From a virus: a stretch of DNA of 20,147 nt. Shown piece by piece: positions 7,228 through 13,665 of this stretch (position 1 is the stretch's first letter; every line of letters begins with the position of its first letter). The position numbers and the translations under genes were made by a program. A model generated the notes under the pieces. That model searched no databases. It worked only from the letters and a program-made list of their open reading frames with translations, and had not been told where the DNA came from. The stretch spans positions 11,268 through 31,414 of IMG/VR virus record IMGVR_UViG_3300030333_003511. One strand, 5' to 3'.

Positions 7228-8154
7228 ATGTCAAACGATAATATACAAGCAGACACTCCTAAAGAAAATCCACAAGAATTTGCATCTTTAGAAGAAGCAG
7301 TTTTTGGAGGAAATCAGGACTCTGCAAAAATAACTGACGCTTTCACAACAGGTGACACAGGAAACACAGAAACGGCTTCTGCACCAGCAGAACAACCCGT
7401 TGAAAACGTTCAAAAACCAGCTAATAATGATGAAACAAGATTTCAATATTGGCAATCTGAAGCTGATAAAGCTAAAAATGAGCTAAAACAAGTTAAACAA
7501 GCTTATGAACAACTTGCATCGCAAGCACAAGCACAAGCTCCTGTTCAACAAGAAGCAGTTCAAGAAGAAATGGGTGTTGAAAGTTTTCCAGATGCTCCTA
7601 TGAAACCACAAAGACCTAGTCATTTTAGCAGAGAAGAAGCTTTAGCTGACCCCTCTAGCGAAAGTGCAAGGTATATGGATTCAGTTGAATCATGGAGAGA
7701 TGATATGAATGAGTATAATAGTCTTAAAAGCCAATATCAAGCTACTGTTTTACAGGAAAAAATAGATTCTATGGAAAGACAGAAGGTTGAAGAAGCTCAA
7801 AGATTTCAGGCTCAACAAGCTTATAATCAAAAAACTAATGAAGTCAAGAATTATATTCAAGGACATCATGGGTTATCTGAACAAGAAGCTAATGATTTCG
7901 TTAATACTATGAGTAAACCTGATTCTATAAATATTGATAATCTTGTTCAATTGTACAGAATGAATAGTGGTAAAGCCGCTCCTCAACCTGCACAACCAAG
8001 TGAAACTTTTACTCAGCTACAAAATGCTCAGCAAGTACCATCTCCAATGGGAGTGATGCCTTCTGGACAAACAAATGCTGATAGTCGCACTATGGAAGAT
8101 AAGATTATGGATACAATGATAGGGAATTTTAATAGTAAAAATCCCTGGAAGTAG
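7228..8154 (+). CDS. Scaffolding-like protein (308 aa)
   Basis: It lies between portal and major capsid genes, the standard place for the scaffold that directs procapsid assembly. The composition fits: rich in Gln, Glu, Ala, Lys and Asn. There are two predicted coiled-coil stretches (about 71-103 and 150-210), a Pro-rich link with P-M-K-P-Q-R-P (124-130), and a low-complexity Pro/Gln/Ser region near 255-285. The C-terminus has a helix followed by N-S-K-N-P-W-K. Scaffold C-termini often bind coat protein. No protease motif is visible, so a fused prohead protease is unlikely. AAAGGAGAAAG lies 10-15 bases before the ATG. Scaffolds are poorly conserved, so the call rests on synteny and composition. 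Confidence 0.8.
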   Translation: MSNDNIQADTPKENPQEFASLEEAVFGGNQDSAKITDAFTTGDTGNTETASAPAEQPVENVQKPANNDETRFQYWQSEADKAKNELKQVKQAYEQLASQAQAQAPVQQEAVQEEMGVESFPDAPMKPQRPSHFSREEALADPSSESARYMDSVESWRDDMNEYNSLKSQYQATVLQEKIDSMERQKVEEAQRFQAQQAYNQKTNEVKNYIQGHHGLSEQEANDFVNTMSKPDSINIDNLVQLYRMNSGKAAPQPAQPSETFTQLQNAQQVPSPMGVMPSGQTNADSRTMEDKIMDTMIGNFNSKNPWK

Positions 8155-8157
8155 TTT

Positions 8158-8163
8158 TATAAT
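8158..8163 (+). promoter_or_regulatory. Possible -10 element (TATAAT) before the capsid leader
   Basis: A perfect TATAAT lies in the 71-base gap before the capsid gene. No recognisable -35 hexamer exists at 16-18 bases upstream, and no extended -10 TGn is present. In such AT-rich DNA, TATAAT occurs often by chance (another copy directly precedes the large-terminase ATG). It is recorded only because capsid genes commonly have their own strong promoter. Confidence 0.2.
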
Positions 8164-8204
8164 CCGCCCTACCCAAAGGCCTACCAAGGCAGCTGAGGAC
8201 GGGC
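8164..8204 (+). ncRNA. GC-rich structured leader upstream of the capsid gene
   Basis: This 41-base block is 28/41 G+C in a genome region near 30% GC. It is non-coding. GCCC at 8166-8169 can pair with GGGC at 8201-8204. Inside that, GCCT at 8179-8182 can pair with AGGC at 8187-8190 around an ACCA loop. Two purine/C-rich internal strands remain unpaired (8170-8178 and 8191-8200). This two-stem arrangement with asymmetric internal loops looks like a compact folded RNA rather than a terminator, since no U-tract follows. Its 3' edge is 22 bases before the capsid ATG and just ahead of the AAAGGA ribosome binding site, so it could stabilise the mRNA or control capsid translation. I cannot match it to a known RNA class. 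Confidence 0.45.
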
Positions 8205-8225
8205 AAAATTAAAGGATGGAATCGA

Positions 8226-9590
8226 ATGGGAACATTTTATTCAGGTCAAGCTGGTAACGACCTCAATTCTAGTGTCGATATAAATGATACTAGGCGAAAG
8301 TTTAATTTCGGTGAGAGAGTTGCTGAGCTTGCTCCACAACAAAGTCCATTCTTCGTATATTTATCGAAGGTGGCAAAAAAAGCTACTAATGACCCTGTGT
8401 TCAAGTTTCTTGAGCAAAGACATCAGTGGCAAAGAAGGAACTTTGAAGTTAATACTTCTTTAACTTGGACATTTGAAGCTGGTCCAACTATCGCTAATGC
8501 TGATAGTGATAATCTAGTAATAGATTGTGGATATGACCAGTATGGGAAAATACAATCAAATAACGCTTGTCATTTTCTTGTTCCAGGTTCAGTAATTGCA
8601 ATGAAAGCAGATGACGGTAATGTATATAGATTCAGAATTACATCTGGAGCTACTATTGCTCATTCTGGTACTGATGGTACTAATGGTATAACAACTATTA
8701 CTGTAACAGGTGGTGGTGATGAAATAATACCTTTAGATACTCCAACATCAGGAACTTTGACTTTTAGTGCAAATAACAAAGGTACTGTAGTTGGTAGTGC
8801 ATGGGCTGAAGGAACTGATAGTCCTGTTGGTTGGGAAGATAAATTATTTGACAGAGAAGGATATTGTCAAATCTTCAAAACTGGTATGAATATCTTTTCT
8901 GGTACAGCTATGGCTACTGAATACAGAGGTATTGCTAATGAGTTTCAAAGAATCTGGCAAGATAAACTTATGGAACATAAGATGGATGTAGAACAAGCTA
9001 TGTTATTTGGATATGGTGGTTCTTCTAATGAGCAGTCAACATCTGCTCCTTTAAGAACTACTTGGGGTATTTTACCTTACACTAGTACATATGGTAAAGT
9101 TTACAACATGTCTTATAGTTCATCTGGTTATGATGCTTTCTTAGATGCGATGGAAGATTTCTTCGCTCCTGAGTCTGGTAATAGTGGTAATAAACTAGTT
9201 CTAGCTTCTAGAAAAGTTATTACTTATTTAAATAAATTAGGAAACGGAAGTTTCTTAAATAATTCTGTAGGCTCTTCTCAATATAGATTAGACGTACAAT
9301 CAGTACCTGGTGCTTTTGGGCATACAGTAACAATGGTAAATACTATATTTGGTAATTTACATTTCGTTGCTGAGCCTTTATTAAGAGGACCTTGGGAAGA
9401 TTATTGCGTTGCAGTCGATATGAAGAATGTAGCATATAGACCACTAGTGGGTAACGGTATTAGTCGAGATACCTTCATTGAAACTAATGTACAAGACAAC
9501 GGCGTTGATGGTAGGCAAGACCAAATCATCACTGAAGCTGGATTGGAAATTAGTGTTCCTGAAACTCACGCAATTCTTAAGTTTTCTTAA
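8226..9590 (+). CDS. Major capsid protein (454 aa)
   Basis: Probably an HK97-fold coat protein. The order portal, scaffold, then this protein is decisive for synteny. The N-terminal part has F-N-F-G-E-R-V-A-E-L near 26-35, P-F-F-V-Y-L-S-K-V (41-49) and F-K-F-L-E-Q-R (59-65). A beta-rich, Gly/Thr-rich insertion follows (about 115-200). A helical core surrounds 220-260, and the P-domain-like C-terminus ends with I-I-T-E-A-G-L-E, then P-E-T-H-A-I-L-K. That ending resembles the DUF5309/SU10-type coat family, as recalled from family knowledge. The start at 8226 has AAAGGA about ten bases upstream. The nearby ATG at 8216 is out of frame. The gene follows the GC-rich leader, consistent with special expression control. 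Confidence 0.92.
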   Translation: MGTFYSGQAGNDLNSSVDINDTRRKFNFGERVAELAPQQSPFFVYLSKVAKKATNDPVFKFLEQRHQWQRRNFEVNTSLTWTFEAGPTIANADSDNLVIDCGYDQYGKIQSNNACHFLVPGSVIAMKADDGNVYRFRITSGATIAHSGTDGTNGITTITVTGGGDEIIPLDTPTSGTLTFSANNKGTVVGSAWAEGTDSPVGWEDKLFDREGYCQIFKTGMNIFSGTAMATEYRGIANEFQRIWQDKLMEHKMDVEQAMLFGYGGSSNEQSTSAPLRTTWGILPYTSTYGKVYNMSYSSSGYDAFLDAMEDFFAPESGNSGNKLVLASRKVITYLNKLGNGSFLNNSVGSSQYRLDVQSVPGAFGHTVTMVNTIFGNLHFVAEPLLRGPWEDYCVAVDMKNVAYRPLVGNGISRDTFIETNVQDNGVDGRQDQIITEAGLEISVPETHAILKFS

Positions 9591-9604
9591 GGGAGGAGTA
9601 AATT

Positions 9605-10048
9605 ATGGCTTTTACTAAAACTAGTGCTAATGGTAAAACAGTATATCAAGAAACATATACTTTACCAGCAAGTGCAACAATAGGTTATAGTACTGAGATA
9701 GACTTTTTTAAGTTTGACTCAAGTTTAGCTAATAAAAATGTAGCGATTGTATTGAATGCTAGTGCTGTTTCTGGTAGTAACTTAGATATATCGTTACATG
9801 GAACTTGGGAAGCTGGAGGTTCTAAGGTCACTTTAGTATCTGATGCTTTAGTTGCTGATATTACAGCAACAGGTAATAATGTTGATATTCTTGACTTAAA
9901 TGCTTATCCTATGCCTTATTATTATATAGGGTGGACGGCTGATGGTGATGAGAGTGCAAACACTATTACTTTAACTTGTATTGTTGATGAAGACAATGTG
10001 AGTATGGTAGATGGTGATTTTGGTGGTACAGGTAAAGACCCATCATAA
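9605..10048 (+). CDS. Candidate capsid decoration / minor structural protein (147 aa)
   Basis: It lies 14 bases after the capsid gene, behind the strong ribosome binding site GGGAGGAG, indicating high expression. The sequence is almost all predicted beta strand, with alternating hydrophobic and Thr/Ser/Asn residues and no long helix. It contains T-W-E-A-G-G near 68-73 and an aromatic strand Y-Y-Y-I-G-W (103-108). The C-terminus is acidic and glycine-rich. Size, position and fold type fit a head decoration protein. No catalytic motif is visible. It seems distantly like the 152-residue product encoded at 10699 in strand pattern, which is an impression by eye. The function is inferred from location. 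Confidence 0.65.
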   Translation: MAFTKTSANGKTVYQETYTLPASATIGYSTEIDFFKFDSSLANKNVAIVLNASAVSGSNLDISLHGTWEAGGSKVTLVSDALVADITATGNNVDILDLNAYPMPYYYIGWTADGDESANTITLTCIVDEDNVSMVDGDFGGTGKDPS

Positions 10049-10072
10049 TAAGTGGTTAGTTTGATTAATCGT

Positions 10073-10097
10073 AGTTGGGGAGCTTCGGCTCCCCACT
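10073..10097 (+). terminator. UUCG-capped GC hairpin after the capsid unit (no U-tract)
   Basis: TGGGGAGC (10076-10083) and GCTCCCCA (10088-10095) form a perfect 8-bp stem around the extra-stable loop TTCG. One bulged T lets AG/CT extend the stem. It lies in the 68-base gap after the 147-residue gene. No run of T follows, so full intrinsic termination is unlikely. Pausing, partial attenuation or protection of the upstream capsid mRNA from 3' decay are better readings. The hairpin itself is unmistakable; its role is inferred. Confidence 0.6.
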
Positions 10098-10116
10098 GCA
10101 CAACGTGGAGATTTAA

Positions 10117-10689
10117 ATGAGTGATTTGACAATAACAACAGCAGGAGTTTCAGTTGCAGCTAATAGTGCTGGTAGTTCTGTATCTACTGGTAAACGTAAA
10201 GTTATACGAGTTATTCCAACTATAGAAACAAGTGAATATACGCAAGGAGATGTAATATTTAACTCTGTAGCTATTCCAAATGCAGTAAGAGAAGAAGGCG
10301 GTTGTTCTAAATTAATAGCTGCATATGTAGTCAGTAATTCTACAGATAACTTGTTATTTGAAATGATATTTACAGAAAATGCTGCAACTTTTGGAACTGT
10401 TAATGCAACAGCAAATATTTCAGATGCAGATATAAGAGCTGCAAAAGTACTATCATCTTGGGCTTGTGAAGCAGTAGATGATACGACAGAGTATCTTGAT
10501 GGTTGTGAAATAAAAAGAATATTTGACACAAGAAGTGTAAATGGTAATACTGTAGGGAATATTGAGCCAACGCTTATGCAAGCAGCAGAAGGTTCAACAG
10601 ATGTATATTTTGCAGTAATAGCAGGAAATTCTACTATTACTTATGCTGGAGCAAATGATTTAGAATTTATTTTTCATATAGAATATTAA
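10117..10689 (+). CDS. Hypothetical structural protein, beta-rich (190 aa)
   Basis: GTGGAG lies upstream of the ATG, just past the UUCG hairpin. The product begins with a Ser/Thr/Ala/Val-rich strand segment (L-T-I-T-T-A-G-V-S-V) and is predicted mostly beta. It includes R-V-I-P-T-I-E-T-S-E-Y near 31-41, an L-L-F-E-M-I-F-T-E-N-A segment near 88-98, and the end E-F-I-F-H-I-E-Y. There is no signal peptide, membrane helix or catalytic motif. It sits between two other beta-rich genes in the head region, so a minor capsid, decoration or fibre-like protein is likely. The family is not recognised. The 10-base gap to the next gene carries AAGGAGAT. Confidence 0.7.
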   Translation: MSDLTITTAGVSVAANSAGSSVSTGKRKVIRVIPTIETSEYTQGDVIFNSVAIPNAVREEGGCSKLIAAYVVSNSTDNLLFEMIFTENAATFGTVNATANISDADIRAAKVLSSWACEAVDDTTEYLDGCEIKRIFDTRSVNGNTVGNIEPTLMQAAEGSTDVYFAVIAGNSTITYAGANDLEFIFHIEY

Positions 10690-10698
10690 GGAGATAGA

Positions 10699-11157
10699 AT
10701 GGCTTGGGATAGATTTCATAAAAGTATAAATAGCAATGGCGGAGTAACTGCAACTACAGGATATTTGTCTGAAACTATTACATTAGGTAATGACGCTGAT
10801 GCAAGTACAAGCCAATTGACTATTCCTACAAAATCTGATGCTACAATATTAGTATCGTTTAGCGCAGATTTAGGAACTGATACATATGTTCAAGTAGAGC
10901 ATAGTGTAGACGGCTCAACATGGTTTAAGCAAGGTGAATTTGAAGAAGACGGTAGTGTTGACCATGATGATATAAGTAAAAATATGGCAAAAATAGCAGC
11001 TATTGATGATGATTTGACCAATGAAGACGAAGGCATAATGATGCTATATAAAATAGATACTCACGGAGCGGGTATTTATACAAGATTTACAGTAAAAGCA
11101 AATGGCCAGAATGAAAGCAGCAAAACAGCTACTTTTTATTTCTTGCCTCATTTTTAA
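10699..11157 (+). CDS. Candidate decoration-type beta protein (152 aa)
   Basis: The start is set by AAGGAGAT seven bases upstream. The sequence looks like a beta sandwich. Strands such as A-T-I-L-V-S-F-S-A-D-L and Y-V-Q-V-E-H-S-V-D-G-S-T-W-F are followed by an acidic loop (D-H-D-D-I-S) and end with T-R-F-T-V-K-A-N-G and A-T-F-Y-F-L-P-H-F. The pattern V-x-V-E-x-S-x-D-G-S-x-W is common in small phage virion-surface proteins that measure or decorate other subunits. It may be a distant relative of the 147-residue protein upstream. The coding call is firm; the role is inferred from position in the head operon. Confidence 0.7.
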   Translation: MAWDRFHKSINSNGGVTATTGYLSETITLGNDADASTSQLTIPTKSDATILVSFSADLGTDTYVQVEHSVDGSTWFKQGEFEEDGSVDHDDISKNMAKIAAIDDDLTNEDEGIMMLYKIDTHGAGIYTRFTVKANGQNESSKTATFYFLPHF

Positions 11158-11173
11158 TTAAGGAGAAAATAGA

Positions 11174-11422
11174 ATGGCAAATAGTGAAAAATATAACATT
11201 GATTTAGTAGGGGTGACAACTGTTGCTATTGCTAAACCAAAAGGACCAGGTGCTGGCATGGGAATGGAGCAAAAAGGCAGTGGTTTTAAAGGTGAAAAAG
11301 GTGGAAAGCATGATAAAGCTGCAAAGCACGGAGATACAGGCAAAGCTAAATCAGCTACTAAATCTAAAGGGAAACCTGTATATACACCACCACCATCAAA
11401 AGGCAAAGGCGGCAAAGGGTAA
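11174..11422 (+). CDS. Small Gly/Lys-rich protein (82 aa)
   Basis: AAGGAGA eight bases before the ATG strongly supports this frame over the overlapping frame starting at 11223. The first 20 residues look like an ordered strand (Y-N-I-D-L-V-G-V-T-T-V-A-I-A-K). The remaining 60 are low-complexity, almost entirely Lys, Gly, Ala, Ser and Pro (for example K-G-E-K-G-G-K-H-D-K), ending G-K-G-G-K-G. It is strongly basic and likely disordered. A DNA- or RNA-contacting role inside the head is conceivable, but it could equally be a flexible linker. The stop overlaps the next ATG by one base (TAATG). Confidence 0.72.
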   Translation: MANSEKYNIDLVGVTTVAIAKPKGPGAGMGMEQKGSGFKGEKGGKHDKAAKHGDTGKAKSATKSKGKPVYTPPPSKGKGGKG

Positions 11423-11541
11423 TGCCTAAAGTTAAAAGATTAGCTAATGTATTTTCTGGGAGTATTGGGAATCCATGGCATGGAGCTGTGAATCCTAATA
11501 CTCGTAGGAAGTTAAATTTAAAAAAGAAAAAAGGTAAATAA
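11422..11541 (+). CDS. Tiny basic protein (39 aa)
   Basis: A complete small frame fits exactly between its neighbours, sharing one base with each (TAATG at both ends), which is strong support for a real gene. The product starts M-P-K-V-K-R-L-A-N-V-F-S-G-S. The middle is G-N-P-W-H-G-A-V-N-P-N-T-R-R-K, and the end is L-N-L-K-K-K-K-G-K. It has no acidic residue, so it is extremely basic. The family is not recognised. Its place just before the connector genes and its charge suggest contact with DNA or an acidic virion protein, which is inference. Confidence 0.7.
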   Translation: MPKVKRLANVFSGSIGNPWHGAVNPNTRRKLNLKKKKGK

Positions 11542-12212
11542 TGGCTTTAAATACTGCATTTTCAAATAGAATTACTGAATTAATAGGCAGTGAATATTCA
11601 ACTATAGCTTCTAATAGCTATATAGATTTATTTAATGCTGCAATATCAGAAGTAGCTGATATGGTAAGACCAGATTTGCTAGTTAAGTATGCGGTAGACC
11701 CTCAAGAAATTACAGATGGAAATGGTTGGAATGGTGTAGAAGGTAAAAAAATTTTAGGTGTTCACAGAAAGGATGCTGCTGATGGCTATTATAGAGAATG
11801 TAAGCATGCTACTATAGAAGATTTTGAAAGAGCTAAAGATAGCACTAGTTTATATTATGCTACTAAATACTCACCTGTATTTACATACACTACAGATGGA
11901 GGAACAACTGTTTTGGATATTGTTCCAGACCCTACTAGTGATGAATCTGTGAATATTTATTACTTTGCATACCCAACTACTGATAAAACAGGAGCAACTA
12001 GTATAGAAGGCTTACCTAACGAATTAGAACAAGCAGTAGTATTAAAAGCTTGTATTAATATATTGCAAGCATATATAAGTGATTTTGTCCAAGATGAAGA
12101 AGACCAAGAAATGCTTAATATGTTAAATGGACAAATACAACAATTACAGGCTCAATTCGGAGGAGAAATGAGCAGATTTACAGACCAAGAAGCAGGAGCT
12201 ACGGGAGAATAA
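11541..12212 (+). CDS. Head-tail connector / adaptor-like protein (223 aa)
   Basis: This is the first of the connector genes following the head genes. N-terminal helices (N-R-I-T-E-L-I-G-S-E-Y and Y-I-D-L-F-N-A-A-I-S-E-V-A-D-M-V) lead into a beta-rich middle. That contains T-T-D-G-G-T-T-V-L-D-I-V-P near 117-129 and Y-Y-F-A-Y-P near 140-145. The C-terminus is a long helical region (L-P-N-E-L-E-Q-A-V onward, about 155-205) with Gln-rich coiled-coil character. The helix-beta-helix layout and the phrase L-P-x-E-L-E-x-A-V-V-L-K-A are typical of phage connector proteins that ring the portal exit. The specific family is not certain. One-base overlaps on both sides suggest coupled translation. Confidence 0.7.
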   Translation: MALNTAFSNRITELIGSEYSTIASNSYIDLFNAAISEVADMVRPDLLVKYAVDPQEITDGNGWNGVEGKKILGVHRKDAADGYYRECKHATIEDFERAKDSTSLYYATKYSPVFTYTTDGGTTVLDIVPDPTSDESVNIYYFAYPTTDKTGATSIEGLPNELEQAVVLKACINILQAYISDFVQDEEDQEMLNMLNGQIQQLQAQFGGEMSRFTDQEAGATGE

Positions 12213-12475
12213 TGACAGCTAAAGAAATGGTAGAATTAGTTCAGCAACATCACCCACATATGGGAGAAAAAGAAGCAATTAAATTACTTAATAGAGCAAA
12301 AGATGAGTTTTGCGAAAGAACAGATATTTATAAAAAAACAGCTACAATGTCTACTACAGCAGACCATAGATGGTATGCACTCCCTGCGGGTTTATTAAAA
12401 ATAGAAGAAGTTTATATTGATGATGTTAAAATAGCTAGATTGCAAGGCAATCCTAAAATAAATGATGAGAGTTAA
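12212..12475 (+). CDS. Tail adaptor, N-terminal half (87 aa)
   Basis: The sequence resembles the start of podoviral adaptor or tail-tube A proteins (T7 gp11 / P22 gp4 type). A helix L-L-N-R-A-K-D-E-F-C-E-R-T (25-37) is followed by a strand, then W-Y-A-L-P-A-G-L-L-K-I-E-E-V-Y-I-D (53-69). The protein stops after I-N-D-E-S, where full-length adaptors would continue with a second beta half. The following gene, in another frame, begins with sequence that reads like that missing half. No slippery heptamer is seen near the stop. The start overlaps the previous stop (TAATG). Coding confidence is high; the adaptor assignment is by recalled pattern. Confidence 0.7.
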   Translation: MTAKEMVELVQQHHPHMGEKEAIKLLNRAKDEFCERTDIYKKTATMSTTADHRWYALPAGLLKIEEVYIDDVKIARLQGNPKINDES

Positions 12476-12477
12476 TT

Positions 12478-12876
12478 ATGGCAACTAAAAAAGAATATTT
12501 TTATTTTATAGATAGTTATGTAAGTGATGAGCAATTAGCTTTTGTTGAAAAAGGTTCAGTTACTAGAAATGGTTGGAGTTCAGATTATAAAACTATTCAA
12601 TTAACTATGATTGATGCTGTTAGAGTTAGAGGTTCCTTTTTAGAAGATGATTTGACTATTAATACATTGACAGGTTCATATTCAAATATACCTTCAAGAT
12701 TTCATAGCGCTATAGTAAGTAAAGTTATTGCTATGGGATATAAAGACCCTAGGCATATGGAATTAAAAACAGCACAATTTTTTGATAATGAGTTTGAAAT
12801 GGGAGTTAAAAGAGCCAAAAAGTTTAGTAAAAGTAATTACCAAACTGTAGGCAAAATTGTAGCACAGGACTTTTAA
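12478..12876 (+). CDS. Tail adaptor, C-terminal half / connector protein (132 aa)
   Basis: The ATG lies two bases after the preceding TAA, with GAGAG as a modest ribosome binding site. The N-terminal strands (Y-F-Y-F-I-D-S-Y and L-A-F-V-E-K-G-S-V-T-R) match the usual middle of adaptor proteins. The end has I-P-S-R-F-H-S-A-I-V-S-K-V-I-A-M-G-Y (72-89) and a helix with F-D-N-E-F-E-M-G-V-K-R-A-K-K, typical of their C-terminal helical tail. The frame upstream of the ATG is closed by a TGA at 12466, so it is a separate translation unit as it stands. Together with the 87-residue product it equals one adaptor of about 220 residues. Confidence 0.72.
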   Translation: MATKKEYFYFIDSYVSDEQLAFVEKGSVTRNGWSSDYKTIQLTMIDAVRVRGSFLEDDLTINTLTGSYSNIPSRFHSAIVSKVIAMGYKDPRHMELKTAQFFDNEFEMGVKRAKKFSKSNYQTVGKIVAQDF

Positions 12877-12877
12877 A

Positions 12878-13183
12878 ATGGACTGGCTAACTGTACTGGA
12901 ACAATATGGAGTTCCTCTTGTAGTAGCTGCGGCTTTTTGGTGGTTTATACAAAAGCAAAATAAGTTCATACAAGACGAGTTGCAGAAAGAATTAAGAGAA
13001 TCTTTTACTAGAGTTGAAAGCATTATAGTAAAGCTAATAGACCAGCAAAAGAAAATGCAACTAGAACAAAAAGGTATAGAAAATAGCTATAAAACTTTAG
13101 TTGAAATTATAGCTCATTTATCGGGTGGATTAAAGGACAAGTATTTAAGAATACAGGAGAAAAATGAAAACAAAAAGTATTAA
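12878..13183 (+). CDS. BhlA-like holin candidate (101 aa)
   Basis: One hydrophobic segment near the N-terminus (about 8-24, G-V-P-L-V-V-A-A-A-F-W-W-F-I) follows a short outside stretch M-D-W-L-T-V-L-E-Q-Y. A basic turn and a long charged coiled coil (27-75) come next, with a Lys-rich tail. This is the layout of BhlA/UviB-type bacteriocin or phage holins, where an N-terminal membrane helix is followed by a cytoplasmic coil. Holins open the inner membrane at lysis. AGGA lies upstream, and the gene overlaps the next one by 20 bases. A membrane-anchored virion or Rz-like protein is the alternative. Confidence 0.6.
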   Translation: MDWLTVLEQYGVPLVVAAAFWWFIQKQNKFIQDELQKELRESFTRVESIIVKLIDQQKKMQLEQKGIENSYKTLVEIIAHLSGGLKDKYLRIQEKNENKKY

Positions 13184-13376
13184 TGAGTATAGAGATGAGG
13201 TAATGACTCATCTTGCTTATATTAAAGAAAAAGTTGATGCAAATTTTGAACATTTAGAAAGAGTTAACGGCAGATTAAATAAAGCTGAAAACGATATAAC
13301 AAAACTAAAAACAGTTGGGTCAACAATGTTTTCATTGCTAACTGTAGCAATTGCAGTAATAGGAATACTGCTCTGA
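13164..13376 (+). CDS. XhlA-like membrane protein, lysis candidate (70 aa)
   Basis: The ATG is preceded by AGGAG and lies inside the end of the previous gene. Residues 1-49 form a charged amphipathic coil (L-E-R-V-N-G-R-L-N-K-A-E-N-D-I-T-K-L). Residues 51-70 form one hydrophobic helix running to the C-terminus (V-G-S-T-M-F-S-L-L-T-V-A-I-A-V-I-G-I-L-L). Coil first and membrane helix last is the architecture of haemolysin XhlA, which works with a partner membrane protein in PBSX-type lysis. Paired with the gene upstream, which has the mirror arrangement, it suggests a two-component membrane complex. The stop shares one base with the next ATG (TGATG). Confidence 0.62.
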   Translation: MKTKSINEYRDEVMTHLAYIKEKVDANFEHLERVNGRLNKAENDITKLKTVGSTMFSLLTVAIAVIGILL

Positions 13377-13495
13377 TGGAAAATCTCTTATTAGAATTTC
13401 AGTTAATGAATCTTATAAGAGATATAGTATATTTTATGGCTGGATTTATGACAACATTTGTCTTAGGATATATGTTGTATAAGGATGAGAGATGA
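13376..13495 (+). CDS. Tiny single-span membrane protein (39 aa)
   Basis: The frame begins on the last base of the previous stop and ends with a four-base ATGA overlap into the next gene. The product is M-E-N-L-L-L-E-F-Q-L-M-N-L-I-R-D followed by a Met/Phe-rich hydrophobic segment (about 18-35, V-Y-F-M-A-G-F-M-T-T-F-V-L-G-Y-M) and a charged end Y-K-D-E-R. It has one membrane helix and nothing else. The exact overlaps on both sides are strong coding support. It could be a holin, an antiholin or a membrane accessory of the two genes upstream. Confidence 0.65.
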   Translation: MENLLLEFQLMNLIRDIVYFMAGFMTTFVLGYMLYKDER

Positions 13496-13665
13496 TACAA
13501 GCATTATTAGTTAAGGCAATTATAAATAAAATTATGGATGCTATTGAAGAAGCTGATGATAAAAGAATTGCTAAGAATCATGAAAAAAGAATTGTAAAAT
13601 TAGAAAAAATGGCTCATCCTAAAAAAGAATTAGTTTGTAAATGTTGTAAAAATAAGGAGAAGTAA
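13492..13665 (+). CDS. Small amphipathic Cys-containing protein (57 aa)
   Basis: The start overlaps the previous stop (ATGA), with AAGGATGAGAG ahead of it. The N-terminus (M-I-Q-A-L-L-V-K-A-I-I-N-K-I-M) is hydrophobic/amphipathic but too short and charged for a sure membrane span. It is followed by a charged helix (K-R-I-A-K-N-H-E-K-R-I-V-K-L-E-K-M-A-H-P-K) and C-K-C-C near the end, which could bind a metal or form disulfides. The family is not recognised. AAGGAG inside its 3' end serves the next gene. Its setting in a run of membrane microgenes suggests a lysis or membrane role. Confidence 0.62.
   Translation: MIQALLVKAIINKIMDAIEEADDKRIAKNHEKRIVKLEKMAHPKKELVCKCCKNKEK

Noticed and set aside
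8193-8199. CTGAGGA matching the hammerhead ribozyme core CUGANGA in the capsid leader
   Set aside because: No GAAA box and no closing stem II follow, so the hammerhead core cannot be assembled. The match is only seven bases with one free position.
10113-10529. 138-codon minus-strand frame opposite the 190-residue gene
   Set aside because: It lies wholly opposite a gene with a good start signal, in a region where all else is + strand. Its Ser/Ala/Thr composition mirrors the + strand codons.
11223-11429. Alternative 68-codon frame inside the Gly/Lys-rich gene
   Set aside because: It lacks a ribosome binding site, while the frame starting at 11174 has a strong one and ends with an exact overlap into the next gene. 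It is a shadow frame.
12466-12495. Programmed frameshift joining the two adaptor halves
   Set aside because: No X-XXY-YYZ slippery heptamer exists before the stop, and the A-run at 12484-12490 lies after it. A separate start at 12478 explains the second protein.
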